NCBI GenBank assembly: GCA_964639765.1
Contig: CAZXEN010000001.1
Coordinates: 62,001 to 126,000, forward strand
Length of the DNA stretch: 64,000 bases
DNA from: Scybalousia_A sp964639765
GTDB lineage: Bacteria > Bacteroidota > Bacteroidia > Bacteroidales > P3
Reading direction: 5' to 3'
The notes beneath the pieces are model-generated. The model made no database searches. It worked only from the letters and a program-made list of their open reading frames with translations, and was not told the origin of the DNA. Each line of letters starts with the position of its first letter. Positions within the stretch are counted from its first letter, which is position 1. Position numbers and translations under genes: made by a program. Shown piece by piece: positions 9,183-17,984 of the stretch.

Positions 9183-10064
9183 AAACCTCAGCTTGGAGAA
9201 TATAGGGTAATGATCCGAGAAAGTCCTTTGTATGTATGGCTTTTCTTGTCTGGTTTTCTTATCTTTGTTTTCAGTCCAATAAGTATCTGTAAGCACAGCG
9301 TATTTCCTTACCAAGAAATGTTTGGACACAAATATATAATCTATCCTTCTCAATGATTTCTTGTCTGCTTCAAATGCCATATATGTTCCATTTTCAGCAA
9401 ACACATCTTGTGCTGTTCCATAGGTATCGAATAATATCCCCGAATTCGCAAATATTTTATAGCAATCCGAGGTTTCTTCCGAATTAAAATCCCCTGTAAG
9501 TATCATTGGTTCGTCTTTTGCAATCTTTTTTATCTGTTCCAAGACCAACAATGAACCTTGTTTCTTAGCTTCTTTGCCTTTGTGGTCCAAATGCAGGTTA
9601 AAGAAATAAAATATCTTACTGTTGCTTTTGTCTTTCAGCTTTACCCAGGAACATATACGTTTTTTCGCAGCATCCCAACCAATAATAGGTTTGGTAATAT
9701 CTTTTTCATTTAACCAAAAATCACCTTTATCCAACACTTCATACTTGGTCTTGTTGTAGAATATGGCAGAATGCTCTCCTTTTTGCTTGCCATTGTCTCT
9801 TCCAACTCCTACATTGTCATAATCCTTTAAAAGTCTATTCATCTGTTTAAGCTGTTCATCCGATGCCTCTTGAGTTCCAAATACATCTGGTTCAAGAAAA
9901 CTAATCTGTCTGCATAGTTTTGGATATCTGGTCTTCCAATCATCGCCACGAGATTTATCAGAATGCATAACACAACGGATATTATAACTTCCAACAAACA
10001 AATCTTGAGCATTCAAACTTAACAAACAAATACCCAATGCAAATAACAAAACTATTTTTTTCAT
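9174..10064 (-). CDS. Secreted endonuclease/exonuclease/phosphatase-family hydrolase
   Basis: About 296 residues. An ATG at 10076 is in frame, but the ATG at 10064 gives a clean signal peptide (MKKIVLLFALGICLLSLNAQ). The EEP fold motifs are visible: GTQEASD (catalytic Glu), NLHLDHKG, GDFNSEETSD, RRIDYIFVSK and SDHYPIFSKL (catalytic Asp-His). Exported Bacteroidetes members are phosphodiesterases or phosphatases of unknown substrate; a DNase or inositol-phosphatase-like role is possible. It is a single gene with its own -7 box, followed convergently by the nucleotidyltransferase gene with a 9 bp overlap. Confidence 0.88.
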   Translation of the reverse strand: MKKIVLLFALGICLLSLNAQDLFVGSYNIRCVMHSDKSRGDDWKTRYPKLCRQISFLEPDVFGTQEASDEQLKQMNRLLKDYDNVGVGRDNGKQKGEHSAIFYNKTKYEVLDKGDFWLNEKDITKPIIGWDAAKKRICSWVKLKDKSNSKIFYFFNLHLDHKGKEAKKQGSLLVLEQIKKIAKDEPMILTGDFNSEETSDCYKIFANSGILFDTYGTAQDVFAENGTYMAFEADKKSLRRIDYIFVSKHFLVRKYAVLTDTYWTENKDKKTRQEKPYIQRTFSDHYPIFSKLRFLD

Positions 10065-10091
10065 ATCTGTATCCATAAAATTTTATGTCTG

Positions 10092-10099
10092 CAAAATTA
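10092..10099 (-). promoter_or_regulatory. -7 box upstream of the EEP hydrolase gene
   Basis: The minus strand reads TAATTTTG, matching TAnnTTTG. A start about 7 nt downstream would give a very short leader before the ATG at 10076 and about 20 nt before the ATG at 10064, which supports the latter start. Confidence 0.4.
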
Positions 10100-10146
10100 A
10101 TAATAAATCATAAAACGCCACAACTATTACCTGTATTTTAAAATAA

Positions 10147-10177
10147 AAAAGTGTTTAAACATAGTTCAAACACTTTT
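10147..10177 (-). terminator. Hairpin terminator downstream of the OmpA-like gene
   Basis: AAAAGTGTTT (10147-10156) pairs with AAACACTTTT (10168-10177) around an 11-nt loop. On the minus strand the stem is followed by a run of T. It lies 27 bp beyond the OmpA-like stop and can act in either direction. Confidence 0.7.
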
Positions 10178-10203
10178 AAAATATATCTTTTGTAACATTA
10201 TTC

Positions 10204-11154
10204 TTATTTTAGAATTTTGATTAATTCGTCCATCTTTGGAGACAGTATTATTTCCGTTCTACGGTTTTTTGCTTTACCTTCTACTGTTTTATTATCAGAT
10301 ATCGGCATATATTCTCCTCTTCCACAAGGGACAATACGTTTTGGTGATATGCCTGTTCCGTTTAACAGTATTTTAGTTATAGATGTTGCTCTCATAACGC
10401 TTAAATCCCAATTGTCTTTTATCTGGTTTTTGCCTTTAAGAGGAACATTATCCGTATGGCCTTCAACCATTATGTCCATATCTTCATTATTGCTCAACAC
10501 AACTGCGATTTCTCCCAAAGCTTTCTCTCCTTCTGCACTGACTTGCCAAGAACCAGAAGAGAACAACAGCTTTTCTTCCATAGAAACATATATCTTTCCG
10601 TCTTTATTCTCAATTGTCAAACCCTTGTCTGTAAATCCTAACAAAGCCTTTTTCAGTTTTTCGTGAATATCCTCCAACTTTTTGTTTGAGGCTTCAAGTT
10701 GTGATTTCATTTTCTTGATTTGTACCTGAGAAGAAAGCATTTCCCGTTGCAAAGAATCCAGATTTCTTTCCTTTGTTATCAATTCTTTTTCTTTTAGACT
10801 CAAACTGTTGCTTAATTCCGTAAGATGTTTGCTTTTGTCGTTCAAAACTTCGTTGATTTTACTGTTGGAAGTTTTCAACTGTTTATTCAATTCCTCTACC
10901 TCTTTCTGGGAAATATTGTTTTCTCTCTTCAGCTGTTCATTCTCTGTCTTCAATAATCTGGAATCATTCAGACAATCGTCCAAATCTTCCTTGGTTGTCT
11001 TCAATTCAGACTTGGTTTCTTTCAACTCAATGTCCTTTGATGTTAACCGTTCATTGGCTTTGTTATAGTCTGTCAGCAAATCGTTGTATCTTTTGGAGCT
11101 TACACAACCGGATAACAAAACAACTATACCCAAACCTAAAAAAATCTTCTTCAT
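10204..11154 (-). CDS. OmpA-family lipoprotein with coiled coil
   Basis: The protein has 316 residues. The signal peptide has a lipobox (VVLLSGC, Cys at 17). A long heptad-rich, charged coiled coil spans about 25-170. The C-terminal OmpA peptidoglycan-binding domain (about 185-305) contains VEGHTDNVPL, NWDLSVMRATSI, GRGEYMP and NRRTEI; the Asp and Arg that hold diaminopimelate are present. This lipid-anchored protein would tie the outer membrane to peptidoglycan through a coiled-coil spacer. It appears monocistronic, with a clear terminator downstream. Confidence 0.92.
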   Translation of the reverse strand: MKKIFLGLGIVVLLSGCVSSKRYNDLLTDYNKANERLTSKDIELKETKSELKTTKEDLDDCLNDSRLLKTENEQLKRENNISQKEVEELNKQLKTSNSKINEVLNDKSKHLTELSNSLSLKEKELITKERNLDSLQREMLSSQVQIKKMKSQLEASNKKLEDIHEKLKKALLGFTDKGLTIENKDGKIYVSMEEKLLFSSGSWQVSAEGEKALGEIAVVLSNNEDMDIMVEGHTDNVPLKGKNQIKDNWDLSVMRATSITKILLNGTGISPKRIVPCGRGEYMPISDNKTVEGKAKNRRTEIILSPKMDELIKILK

Positions 11155-11206
11155 AATGTATTCCCTTTATTATATAAATTACAAAATATTTATCAAAAAA
11201 CCATGA

Positions 11207-11971
11207 TTAAAGAATTTCCACCCAAATAGGGCAATGGTCAGACTGCATTGCTGTAGGTTCTATTCCTGCATCTTTTATCCTGTCTTTTATTTTATCAGAC
11301 ACCATACAATAATCTATTCTCCAACCTTTGTTTTTCATTCTTGCATTTGCCCTGTAGCTCCACCATGAATAAGCATCTTTTGTCTCCGGGTGAATATATC
11401 TGAAACTGTCTGTAAAACCTGATTTGATAAATCCTGTCAGCCATTGTCTTTCTTCAGGCAAGAAGCCGGAATTTTTTGCATTGCCTTTCGGGTCATGAAT
11501 ATCTATTTCTGTATGTGCAATATTATAGTCTCCGCAAAAAACAATATTAGGTATCTTTTTTTGCAAATCCAAAGCATATTGCTGGAAATCATCCAACCAT
11601 TTCATCTTAAAGCTTTGTCTTTCTTCTCCTGATGTACCTGAAGGGTGATATACACTTACCACAGACAAATCAGGAAAATCCATCCTCACCATTCTGCCTT
11701 CATTATCATACTTTTCTATTCCCATTCCAAGGACTTTCTTTTCAGGAGTCTGTTTTGAAAGAATAGCAACGCCGCTATAGCCTTTTTTTTGTGCAGAAAG
11801 CAGGCAGCAGTCATAACCTAAAGAGGCAAACTCTATCATTGGTATCTGGTCTGGCTGTGCTTTCGTCTCCTGTATGCAGACAACATCGGCATTACTCTTC
11901 TCCAGCCAATCAAGAAAGCCTTTGTTCATTGCGGCACGTATGCCATTTACATTGTAGGAATATATTTTCAT
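11207..11971 (-). CDS. xth: Exodeoxyribonuclease III
   Basis: The protein has 254 residues, the usual size. It repairs abasic sites and trims 3' ends of duplex DNA. Motifs: YNVNGIRAA (Asn 7-9 region), CIQETKAQ (metal Glu), SVYHPSG (active-site Tyr/His), GDYNIAHTEIDIHDP, WWSYRANARMKNKGWRIDY and SDHCPIW (catalytic Asp-His). It has no signal peptide, unlike the related EEP gene at 9174. A TACCTTTG -7 box lies about 32 bp upstream. Confidence 0.96.
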   Translation of the reverse strand: MKIYSYNVNGIRAAMNKGFLDWLEKSNADVVCIQETKAQPDQIPMIEFASLGYDCCLLSAQKKGYSGVAILSKQTPEKKVLGMGIEKYDNEGRMVRMDFPDLSVVSVYHPSGTSGEERQSFKMKWLDDFQQYALDLQKKIPNIVFCGDYNIAHTEIDIHDPKGNAKNSGFLPEERQWLTGFIKSGFTDSFRYIHPETKDAYSWWSYRANARMKNKGWRIDYCMVSDKIKDRIKDAGIEPTAMQSDHCPIWVEIL

Positions 11972-12002
11972 AATATGAATTATTGATTGTCAAAAACCGC
12001 TG

Positions 12003-12010
12003 CAAAGGTA
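12003..12010 (-). promoter_or_regulatory. -7 box upstream of xth
   Basis: The minus strand reads TACCTTTG, a perfect TAnnTTTG match, 32 bp before the xth start. No clear -33 TTTG is seen. Confidence 0.5.
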
Positions 12011-12149
12011 GATAATTTTTTTGAAAGACATTCATAATATGGATAAAAGATATATATCTGTTGTTTTTGACAACAAAAGCAGATTTTTGGGCAAACTATA
12101 ATTTATTGGACGTTTTTTCGTTATAATACCAACAAATTTTTACAGATTA

Positions 12150-13661
12150 ATGAAGAGATTTATTCTAAATCCCAAGATATTATGGTATTCTTTAATAATT
12201 GGTTTCGCACTTGTGCTGTTTTCTTTGTTGGAAATCAACAATGTAATAAAGAAACTTAGAGATGAAGAAATAAAGCAGGTGGAAATATGGGCAAAAGCCG
12301 TGAGTCGTAAGGCTGATATGGTAAAAGAGACCAAAGAATTCTATGACAAGACACTGAAAGTAGAACAAACAAAACTGCAACGCTTTGTCGAGGCATACAA
12401 GATAATACTTTCTCAAGACGAAAATGCAGATCTGACTTCTTCCAACCTACAATTCTATACAAAGATTATAATGGACAACACCACCATTCCTGTTATTATC
12501 ACAGATGAGTTCAACAATATTCAGTTTTTCCAGAATGTGGAGCCGGAACCACAGGAAAAAGTACTTGTAGGCAAACTATACCAAAGATTTTCTCACAACA
12601 AACCGCTGGAATACGAAGTCTATGGAATGAAATTCAAACTCTATTACACAGAAAGCAATGTCTTTGCCAATCTAAGGAAAGTAACCGATGAAGTAATGCT
12701 TTCTTTTCTTAGCGATGTAACCAACAACGGTGTTTCAGTTCCTGTTATTATAACCGATTCAACTATGAAAGAAGTCATCGCATACGGCAATATAGACTCC
12801 ACCAACCTGAAATCAAAAGACAAACTTCAAGCTACAATAAACGATATGCTTGATGACAACGAACCAATACGCATCTCGCTGCCGGGAAAACATTTTGGCT
12901 ATATTATCTTCCAAAAGAACAAAACCATTTCCTTGCTTAGGTATTTTCCTTTGCTGTATATATTCTTTTTCATCTTGTTTGGCGGACTGTTGTATCTTGT
13001 TCTTCGTGCCGTAAAAACCTCAGAACAAAATCTGGTATGGGTGGGTATGAGCAAAGAAACAGCACATCAGCTCGGCACTCCTATATCTTCTCTTACTGCA
13101 TGGGTGGAGTTATTGCGGGCAAACGAGGAAAACGCATCCACGTGTGAAGAAATGGACAAGGATATTCAACGTTTGAGTATTATTTCGCAAAGATTTTCAC
13201 AGATAGGTTCGCGTCCTACCTTGAAAAACCAGAATATTGTACCTATTATTAACAATATGGTGGAATATATGTCTTTGAGAAGTCCAAAGAAAGTCGTCTT
13301 TGCAAACAAAATAAGCAAAGACAGCGTCATTGTTCCGTTAAATCAGTTCCTTATAGAATGGACTTTTGAAAATCTATTCAAAAACGCTATTGACGCAATG
13401 GAAGGAAATGGCAACATAACCGTATCAATGGAAGAAAATGAAAAGAAAATCTTTATTGATGTTGCAGATACGGGAAAAGGAATGCAGAAGTCTATGTTCA
13501 AAAAGATATTTCAACCGGGTTTCACTACAAAAAAACGTGGCTGGGGTTTAGGTTTAAGTTTTGTAAAACGTATAGTTGAAGAATACCACAACGGAAAAAT
13601 ATATGTGAAGTCTTCTACTGTTAATGTGGGGACGACAATCAGAGTGGAACTAAACAAGTAA
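12150..13661 (+). CDS. Membrane sensor histidine kinase
   Basis: The protein has 503 residues. Membrane segments at about 11-31 and 265-287 flank a periplasmic sensor region of about 230 residues with no recognised domain. The cytosolic part carries the H-box KETAHQLGTPISSL with the phospho-acceptor His near 307. The variant AHQLGTP is common in Bacteroidetes kinases. There is also an N-box FENLFKNAIDAM, G1 DTGKGM and G2 GWGLGLSFVKRI. No response regulator is encoded nearby, so its partner must be elsewhere. hemW begins 6 bp after the stop. Confidence 0.93.
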   Translation: MKRFILNPKILWYSLIIGFALVLFSLLEINNVIKKLRDEEIKQVEIWAKAVSRKADMVKETKEFYDKTLKVEQTKLQRFVEAYKIILSQDENADLTSSNLQFYTKIIMDNTTIPVIITDEFNNIQFFQNVEPEPQEKVLVGKLYQRFSHNKPLEYEVYGMKFKLYYTESNVFANLRKVTDEVMLSFLSDVTNNGVSVPVIITDSTMKEVIAYGNIDSTNLKSKDKLQATINDMLDDNEPIRISLPGKHFGYIIFQKNKTISLLRYFPLLYIFFFILFGGLLYLVLRAVKTSEQNLVWVGMSKETAHQLGTPISSLTAWVELLRANEENASTCEEMDKDIQRLSIISQRFSQIGSRPTLKNQNIVPIINNMVEYMSLRSPKKVVFANKISKDSVIVPLNQFLIEWTFENLFKNAIDAMEGNGNITVSMEENEKKIFIDVADTGKGMQKSMFKKIFQPGFTTKKRGWGLGLSFVKRIVEEYHNGKIYVKSSTVNVGTTIRVELNK

Positions 13662-13667
13662 TGCTAT

Positions 13668-14837
13668 ATGCTTTCCCTGTATATTCATATACCTTTTTGC
13701 CATCATAAGTGCATATATTGCGATTTCTACTCCATTGCCCAAAAATATGACCACAGACTTTACACTAAAGCCCTTGTCAAGGAAATAAACAATGCAGACA
13801 AATTTTATTCCTATGCCACAAATTCAAATAATACTTCTTCATTTGCCTACAAATTCCCAAAAGAAGTAAAAACCGTCTATTTCGGAGGAGGAACTCCCTC
13901 TTTGCTTGGTCTGGATTGTCTGGAAGAAATCCTTGTGAACATAAGGAAAAGCTTTATTATGTCAGAGAATATGGAAATAACCTTGGAAGCAAATCCGGAA
14001 AACATCACCACGGATTATGCTCTTGGATTGAAATCTTTGGGATTTAACAGGATAAGTCTTGGTGTGCAGAGTTTTGATGACAAAGATTTGAAACTGATAA
14101 ACCGCTCCCATAACTCCTTATCTGCAAAACAGGCGATAGAAACCTTGAAACAAGCTGGTTTTGTCAATATTTCCATTGACCTTATTTCAAATCTGCCCGA
14201 CACTACTCTGTCTTCGTGGCAAAAAAATCTGGAGACCATGTCTTATTATCAAATTCCCCATATTTCCTGTTACTCTCTTACAAGGGAAGAAGGAACCATG
14301 CTCGACATTCTCCTGAAAAGAGAAAAACTGCAACTACTGTCTGAGGAAGAACAACTGCAACAAATGGATCTTACCATGGATTTTCTGGAAGAAAAAGGGT
14401 ATCTACATTATGAAACTTCTTCTTTTGCCTTACCGGGATTTAAATCCAGACACAACAACTCCTATTGGCAAAATCAGACATATATAGGTTTTGGAGCAGG
14501 GGCGCATTCTTTTGTAGAAAACACCCGTTTTTGGAACGAAAACGATGTAAACCAATATGTGGAAAGAATAGACAAAGGCGATTTCTCCTTAAAAGAAAGA
14601 AGGGAAACACTGTCATTACAAGACAAATACAACGAATATGTCATGCTCCGTTCAAGACTGTACGACGGATTAAACCCTGAATATGTGAAAAGCGAATTTC
14701 CTGCATTCTATTCCTACTTTTGCAAGAAAATAGACAAGCTGATCAAGGACGGATACATATCTTCTGAATACAAACTCACAAGAAAAGGCTGGCATTTGCA
14801 AGACAGTATGATTCTGGAACTCGCCCTCGTAAAATAA
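13668..14837 (+). CDS. hemW: HemW-like radical SAM heme chaperone
   Basis: The protein has 389 residues. The N-terminus IHIPFCHHKCIYCDF holds the C-x3-C-x2-C cluster ligands (Cys 11, 15, 18). It is followed by the family-typical YFGGGTPS near 72-80, the SAM-binding EANPEN, and NNSYWQNQTYIGFGAGAH in the C-terminal half. HemW proteins bind heme and insert it into targets; they lack the extra N-terminal residues of true coproporphyrinogen oxidase HemN. The gene is directly behind the histidine kinase. A hairpin overlaps its stop. Confidence 0.93.
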   Translation: MLSLYIHIPFCHHKCIYCDFYSIAQKYDHRLYTKALVKEINNADKFYSYATNSNNTSSFAYKFPKEVKTVYFGGGTPSLLGLDCLEEILVNIRKSFIMSENMEITLEANPENITTDYALGLKSLGFNRISLGVQSFDDKDLKLINRSHNSLSAKQAIETLKQAGFVNISIDLISNLPDTTLSSWQKNLETMSYYQIPHISCYSLTREEGTMLDILLKREKLQLLSEEEQLQQMDLTMDFLEEKGYLHYETSSFALPGFKSRHNNSYWQNQTYIGFGAGAHSFVENTRFWNENDVNQYVERIDKGDFSLKERRETLSLQDKYNEYVMLRSRLYDGLNPEYVKSEFPAFYSYFCKKIDKLIKDGYISSEYKLTRKGWHLQDSMILELALVK

Positions 14838-14925
14838 AACGAAGTTTTCATACTCTTAAAACCTCGTTTTGGCATCACCAAAGTAAGTTTTAAAATTTTT
14901 AAACTTCGTTTTATTGGCTTCAAAA
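14836..14925 (+). repeat. Modular A-tract intergenic repeat, copy B (divergent)
   Basis: AAAACGAAGTTTT (14836-14848) pairs with AAAACCTCGTTTT (14858-14870) at 12 of 13 positions around a 9-nt loop. A second inverted repeat then centres on AAGTTTTAAAATTTTTAAACTT-like sequence at about 14884-14905, and there is another CTTCGTTTT. It shares the ACGAAG core with copy H. The first hairpin touches the hemW stop and may terminate hemW transcription. The rest of the 307 bp gap is AT-rich, holds the usp promoter box, and otherwise shows nothing recognisable. Confidence 0.6.
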
Positions 14926-15086
14926 CTTGAAAAAATAAGGCAAAGACAGAGTTTGGTTCAAAATTTTGAGAGTTTTTGTACAGAAATTTATGGTTCTTTT
15001 GGACCAAGATTTAGATTTTATGCTATTTTTTTTGATAAATAGAGTAAAAAAAATGCTTTTTATATTTTTTTTAAAAAAAAGTTTTA

Positions 15087-15094
15087 TAACTTTG
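15087..15094 (+). promoter_or_regulatory. -7 box upstream of the universal stress protein gene
   Basis: TAACTTTG matches TAnnTTTG, 50 bp upstream of the ATG. It is preceded by very long A/T runs. No unambiguous -33 box. Confidence 0.5.
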
Positions 15095-15144
15095 CAAAAT
15101 ACAATATCAATTATTGAAATAACAACAAACAAATATACACGGCT

Positions 15145-15972
15145 ATGAGTAAAGAAATTTTGGTTTGCATGGATTTTTCCAACTCATCTGTTGCAGCTTT
15201 AAGGCTTTCTGTTGATATTGCCAACAGAGTAGATGCAAATATAAAGATGGTTTGGGTGGAAACGGTGGAAAAAGACCGCACAGAAGCAGAATCTATAATG
15301 AAAGAGTTATGTGATTCATTCCCAAAAGCACTTAACGGCAAAGAAATATGCTTTGAGATAATACAAGGCAAGAGGGTTCATTCTTCGCTGGTGAAGTTTA
15401 TCAACCAAGAGAAGCCTTATTTGGTACTTATCGGTGCAAATGGCAACAGTGGCTATGATGAGAGGTTTGCAGGTGCCAATACTTTCAAGACAATCAACGA
15501 TTCAAATGTCCCTGTTTTGAGTATCAGAGAGAATTTTGACTTTAACAAGCCTTTGGATAACATTATTTTGCCGATAGATTCAACAGAGGAAACACGACAA
15601 AAAGTACCTTGGGTGGTGGATTTTGCAAGAATGTTCCCACAATCAACAATCCGTATTCTTGGTCTTCTTTCCTACAAGAACAACAAACCGTTAAAGGATT
15701 TGGTTTACAAATATGTGGAAAGCGTAGAAGCCTTTCTTACAAAAAGAGGCCTAAGATATACTGCAGATATCAGGGAATCCGACAATGTAACCCTTACAAC
15801 CTTGGATTATGCAAAAGAAGTGAATGCAGATATGGTCGTTATTATGACAGAACAGGAAAAGACTCTTTCAAATCTGTTCTTCCTTGGACCATATGCTCAA
15901 CAGATGATAAATCTTTCTCCTTATCCTGTGCTTTCAATTTCACCAAGACAGACAGGAGCTTACAGTATTTAA
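15145..15972 (+). CDS. Tandem universal stress protein
   Basis: The protein has 275 residues, about twice a single Usp domain. The first Usp domain starts EILVCMDFSNSS and ends with the ATP-binding type motif GANGNSGYDERFAGANT, a close G-x2-G-x9-G(S/T) match. The second domain (about 145-275) starts NIILPIDSTEE and ends FLGPYAQQMINLSPYPVLSI, with a weaker glycine motif. These are cytosolic nucleotide-binding stress proteins of diverse roles. A 26 bp gap leads to the SPOR-like gene, so co-transcription is likely. Confidence 0.9.
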   Translation: MSKEILVCMDFSNSSVAALRLSVDIANRVDANIKMVWVETVEKDRTEAESIMKELCDSFPKALNGKEICFEIIQGKRVHSSLVKFINQEKPYLVLIGANGNSGYDERFAGANTFKTINDSNVPVLSIRENFDFNKPLDNIILPIDSTEETRQKVPWVVDFARMFPQSTIRILGLLSYKNNKPLKDLVYKYVESVEAFLTKRGLRYTADIRESDNVTLTTLDYAKEVNADMVVIMTEQEKTLSNLFFLGPYAQQMINLSPYPVLSISPRQTGAYSI

Positions 15973-15998
15973 GAATAAAGTTGAAATCTTTTGAAACA

Positions 15999-16457
15999 AT
16001 GAAGCGATTTGCATTCTTATGGTGCTGTATTGTGCTTGGCAATATCGCCTTTGCCCAGATAGATGTTGTGGCTGACGGCAGGCTACAGACCATTTTGGAG
16101 CAGCATATTGCGTATAACTCCATGACAAAGACTTTTCCCGGATACAGAATAAAGGTTGAAAAATTCACTGGTGAGAATGCCAGAAAACAAGCCTTTGACC
16201 TGAAGAAACAACTCTTGGAAATATTTCCGGAACAACGGGTTTATATAAACTTTGATGAACCTTTCTTCAATGTGAAGATAGGAGACTTTACATCACGTTT
16301 GGATGCATATGCTCTGTTCAGCAAGATAAAGCCGCAAATATCCACTGCTGTGATTGTACCGGACTATGTCAATGCTCCAGTCATCAGCATTGAGGACTTG
16401 CAGGCACCGGAATACTATGAAGAAGATTTGGAAAACGAAGAAGAAACTACAGATTAA
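15999..16457 (+). CDS. Exported SPOR-like domain protein
   Basis: 152 residues from the ATG at 15999. A longer frame extends upstream, but it overlaps the usp gene and the signal peptide MKRFAFLWCCIVLGNIAFAQ fixes this start. After a short helix, the segment from about 45 to 120 (FPGYRIKVEKFTGE ... FFNVKIGDFTSRLDAYALF) has the SPOR pattern seen in peptidoglycan-binding division proteins: two repeats with VKIG/FTSR-type strands. The C-terminus is strongly acidic. A periplasmic role at denuded glycan strands is inferred. The M20 dipeptidase gene follows after 40 bp. Confidence 0.75.
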   Translation: MKRFAFLWCCIVLGNIAFAQIDVVADGRLQTILEQHIAYNSMTKTFPGYRIKVEKFTGENARKQAFDLKKQLLEIFPEQRVYINFDEPFFNVKIGDFTSRLDAYALFSKIKPQISTAVIVPDYVNAPVISIEDLQAPEYYEEDLENEEETTD

Positions 16458-16497
16458 AGAAACAAAGACTTTATATTAACACAAAAAACACAACAAA

Positions 16498-17865
16498 ATG
16501 GAAATAAAAAAATACATACAGGAAAATAAGGACAGATTTTTGGAAGAGTTGTTCTCTCTTATCAGAATACCATCTATCTCTTCCCAAACAGAACACAAGG
16601 AAGACATGGTGAAATGTGCCAACCGCTGGAAAGAACTCTTGCTTGAGGCTGGAGCAGACAAAGCAGAAGTGATGCCAACAGAAGGAAATCCTGTCGTATA
16701 TGGAGAAAAGTTTATAGACAAATCCTATCCTACCGTCTTGGTTTATGGACACTATGATGTAATGCCTGTAGATCCAATAGAGGAATGGAAGACCAAGCCT
16801 TTTGAACCTGTGATTAAGGACGAAATAATCTGGGCAAGAGGTGCAGATGACGACAAAGGTCAGTCTTTTATGCAAGCAAAAGCATTCGAATACATGGTTC
16901 GCAGCGGAAAACTTCAATGCAACGTCAAGTTTATGCTGGAAGGTGAGGAAGAAATAGGCTCCGGCTCGCTATATGGCTTCTGTGAGAAGAACAAAGACTT
17001 GCTCAAGGCAGATGTTATTCTTGTTTCTGACACATCAATGATAAACAAAGATACTCCGTCTATAACAGCCGGACTTAGAGGTTTAGGATATATTGAGGTG
17101 AAAGTTACAGGTCCAAAAGCAGATCTTCACTCTGGACTTTACGGAGGTGCAGTTGCCAACCCTATCAACATACTTTGCAAGATAATATCCCAGCTTCAGG
17201 ACGAAGACAACCGCTGTACCGTTCCAGATTTCTACAAAGAGGTGATAGAACTCTCAAAGGAAGAAAGAGAACTTATGGCAAAGGCTCCTTTTGATGAGAA
17301 ATCTTATCTTGAAGTTACAGGATCTCCTTCACTGCATGGAGAAAAAGGATACTCAACCATTGAACGTACAGGCATAAGACCTTCTTTTGACGTCTGTGGT
17401 ATTTGGGGCGGATACACAGGAGAGGGAGCTAAGACCGTGATACCTTCAACTGCACACGCAAAAATCTCCTTCCGCTTGGTAGCAGATCAGGATTTCAACG
17501 TAATAACCGAGAGAGTCAAGAAACATATTGAGAACATCGCACCAAAATGTGTGAAGGTAGAGGTTACTCCTTTGCATGGCGGTTACGCCTATGTTTCTCC
17601 TTTGGACCTGCCTGCCTACAAAGCCGCAGAAAAAGCAATGGAAAAAACATACGGAAAGCAACCTATACCTACACGTTCAGGAGGCAGCATTCCTATTGTT
17701 GCAGGTTTTGAAAGAATACTTGGAACAAAATCCATATTGATGGGATTTGGCTTAGGAAGTGATGCAATACATTCACCAAATGAAAACTATCCTTTGCAAC
17801 AATTCTTCAATGGCATAGAATCCATAACATATTTCTATGAAGAGTTTGCAAAACTGATGAAATAA
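16498..17865 (+). CDS. M20-family dipeptidase (CNDP-like)
   Basis: The protein has 455 residues. It is a zinc dipeptidase of the M20 carnosinase-like group. Metal and catalytic residues visible: GHYDVMPVDP (His and Asp), WARGADDDKGQ (bridging Asp), LEGEEEIGS (catalytic Glu pair), SDTSM (metal Asp) and GLGSDAIHSPNE (C-terminal His). The inserted dimerisation domain spans about 205-370. No signal peptide, so cytosolic. It lies behind the SPOR-like gene with 40 bp between; a link to peptide use or wall-peptide recycling is only inference. Confidence 0.93.
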   Translation: MEIKKYIQENKDRFLEELFSLIRIPSISSQTEHKEDMVKCANRWKELLLEAGADKAEVMPTEGNPVVYGEKFIDKSYPTVLVYGHYDVMPVDPIEEWKTKPFEPVIKDEIIWARGADDDKGQSFMQAKAFEYMVRSGKLQCNVKFMLEGEEEIGSGSLYGFCEKNKDLLKADVILVSDTSMINKDTPSITAGLRGLGYIEVKVTGPKADLHSGLYGGAVANPINILCKIISQLQDEDNRCTVPDFYKEVIELSKEERELMAKAPFDEKSYLEVTGSPSLHGEKGYSTIERTGIRPSFDVCGIWGGYTGEGAKTVIPSTAHAKISFRLVADQDFNVITERVKKHIENIAPKCVKVEVTPLHGGYAYVSPLDLPAYKAAEKAMEKTYGKQPIPTRSGGSIPIVAGFERILGTKSILMGFGLGSDAIHSPNENYPLQQFFNGIESITYFYEEFAKLMK

Positions 17866-17882
17866 CGAACTATTGTCTTTCA

Positions 17883-17960
17883 TAAAGTAAAGTTCTCGCA
17901 AAAAAGACTTGGTTTTTAAATAATAAAACCGGGGCTTTTTGCGTTTATAGTTCAAGTTTT
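17883..17960 (+). repeat. Modular A-tract intergenic repeat, copy C (divergent)
   Basis: Units of the same A-tract/T-tract style carry the cores AGACTTGG, CCGGGGC and TTCAAG. AAAAAAGACTTGGTTTTT is followed by AAAACCGGGGCTTTTTG, which pair partly. It lies between the dipeptidase and nitroreductase genes, both plus strand, and may also serve as a terminator. Confidence 0.5.
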
Positions 17961-17984
17961 TAATCCTAAAATTCAAGATTCTTT

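Noticed and set aside
15609..15998. Upstream extension of the SPOR-like gene frame
   Set aside because: It overlaps usp in another frame, and a signal peptide starts at 15999.
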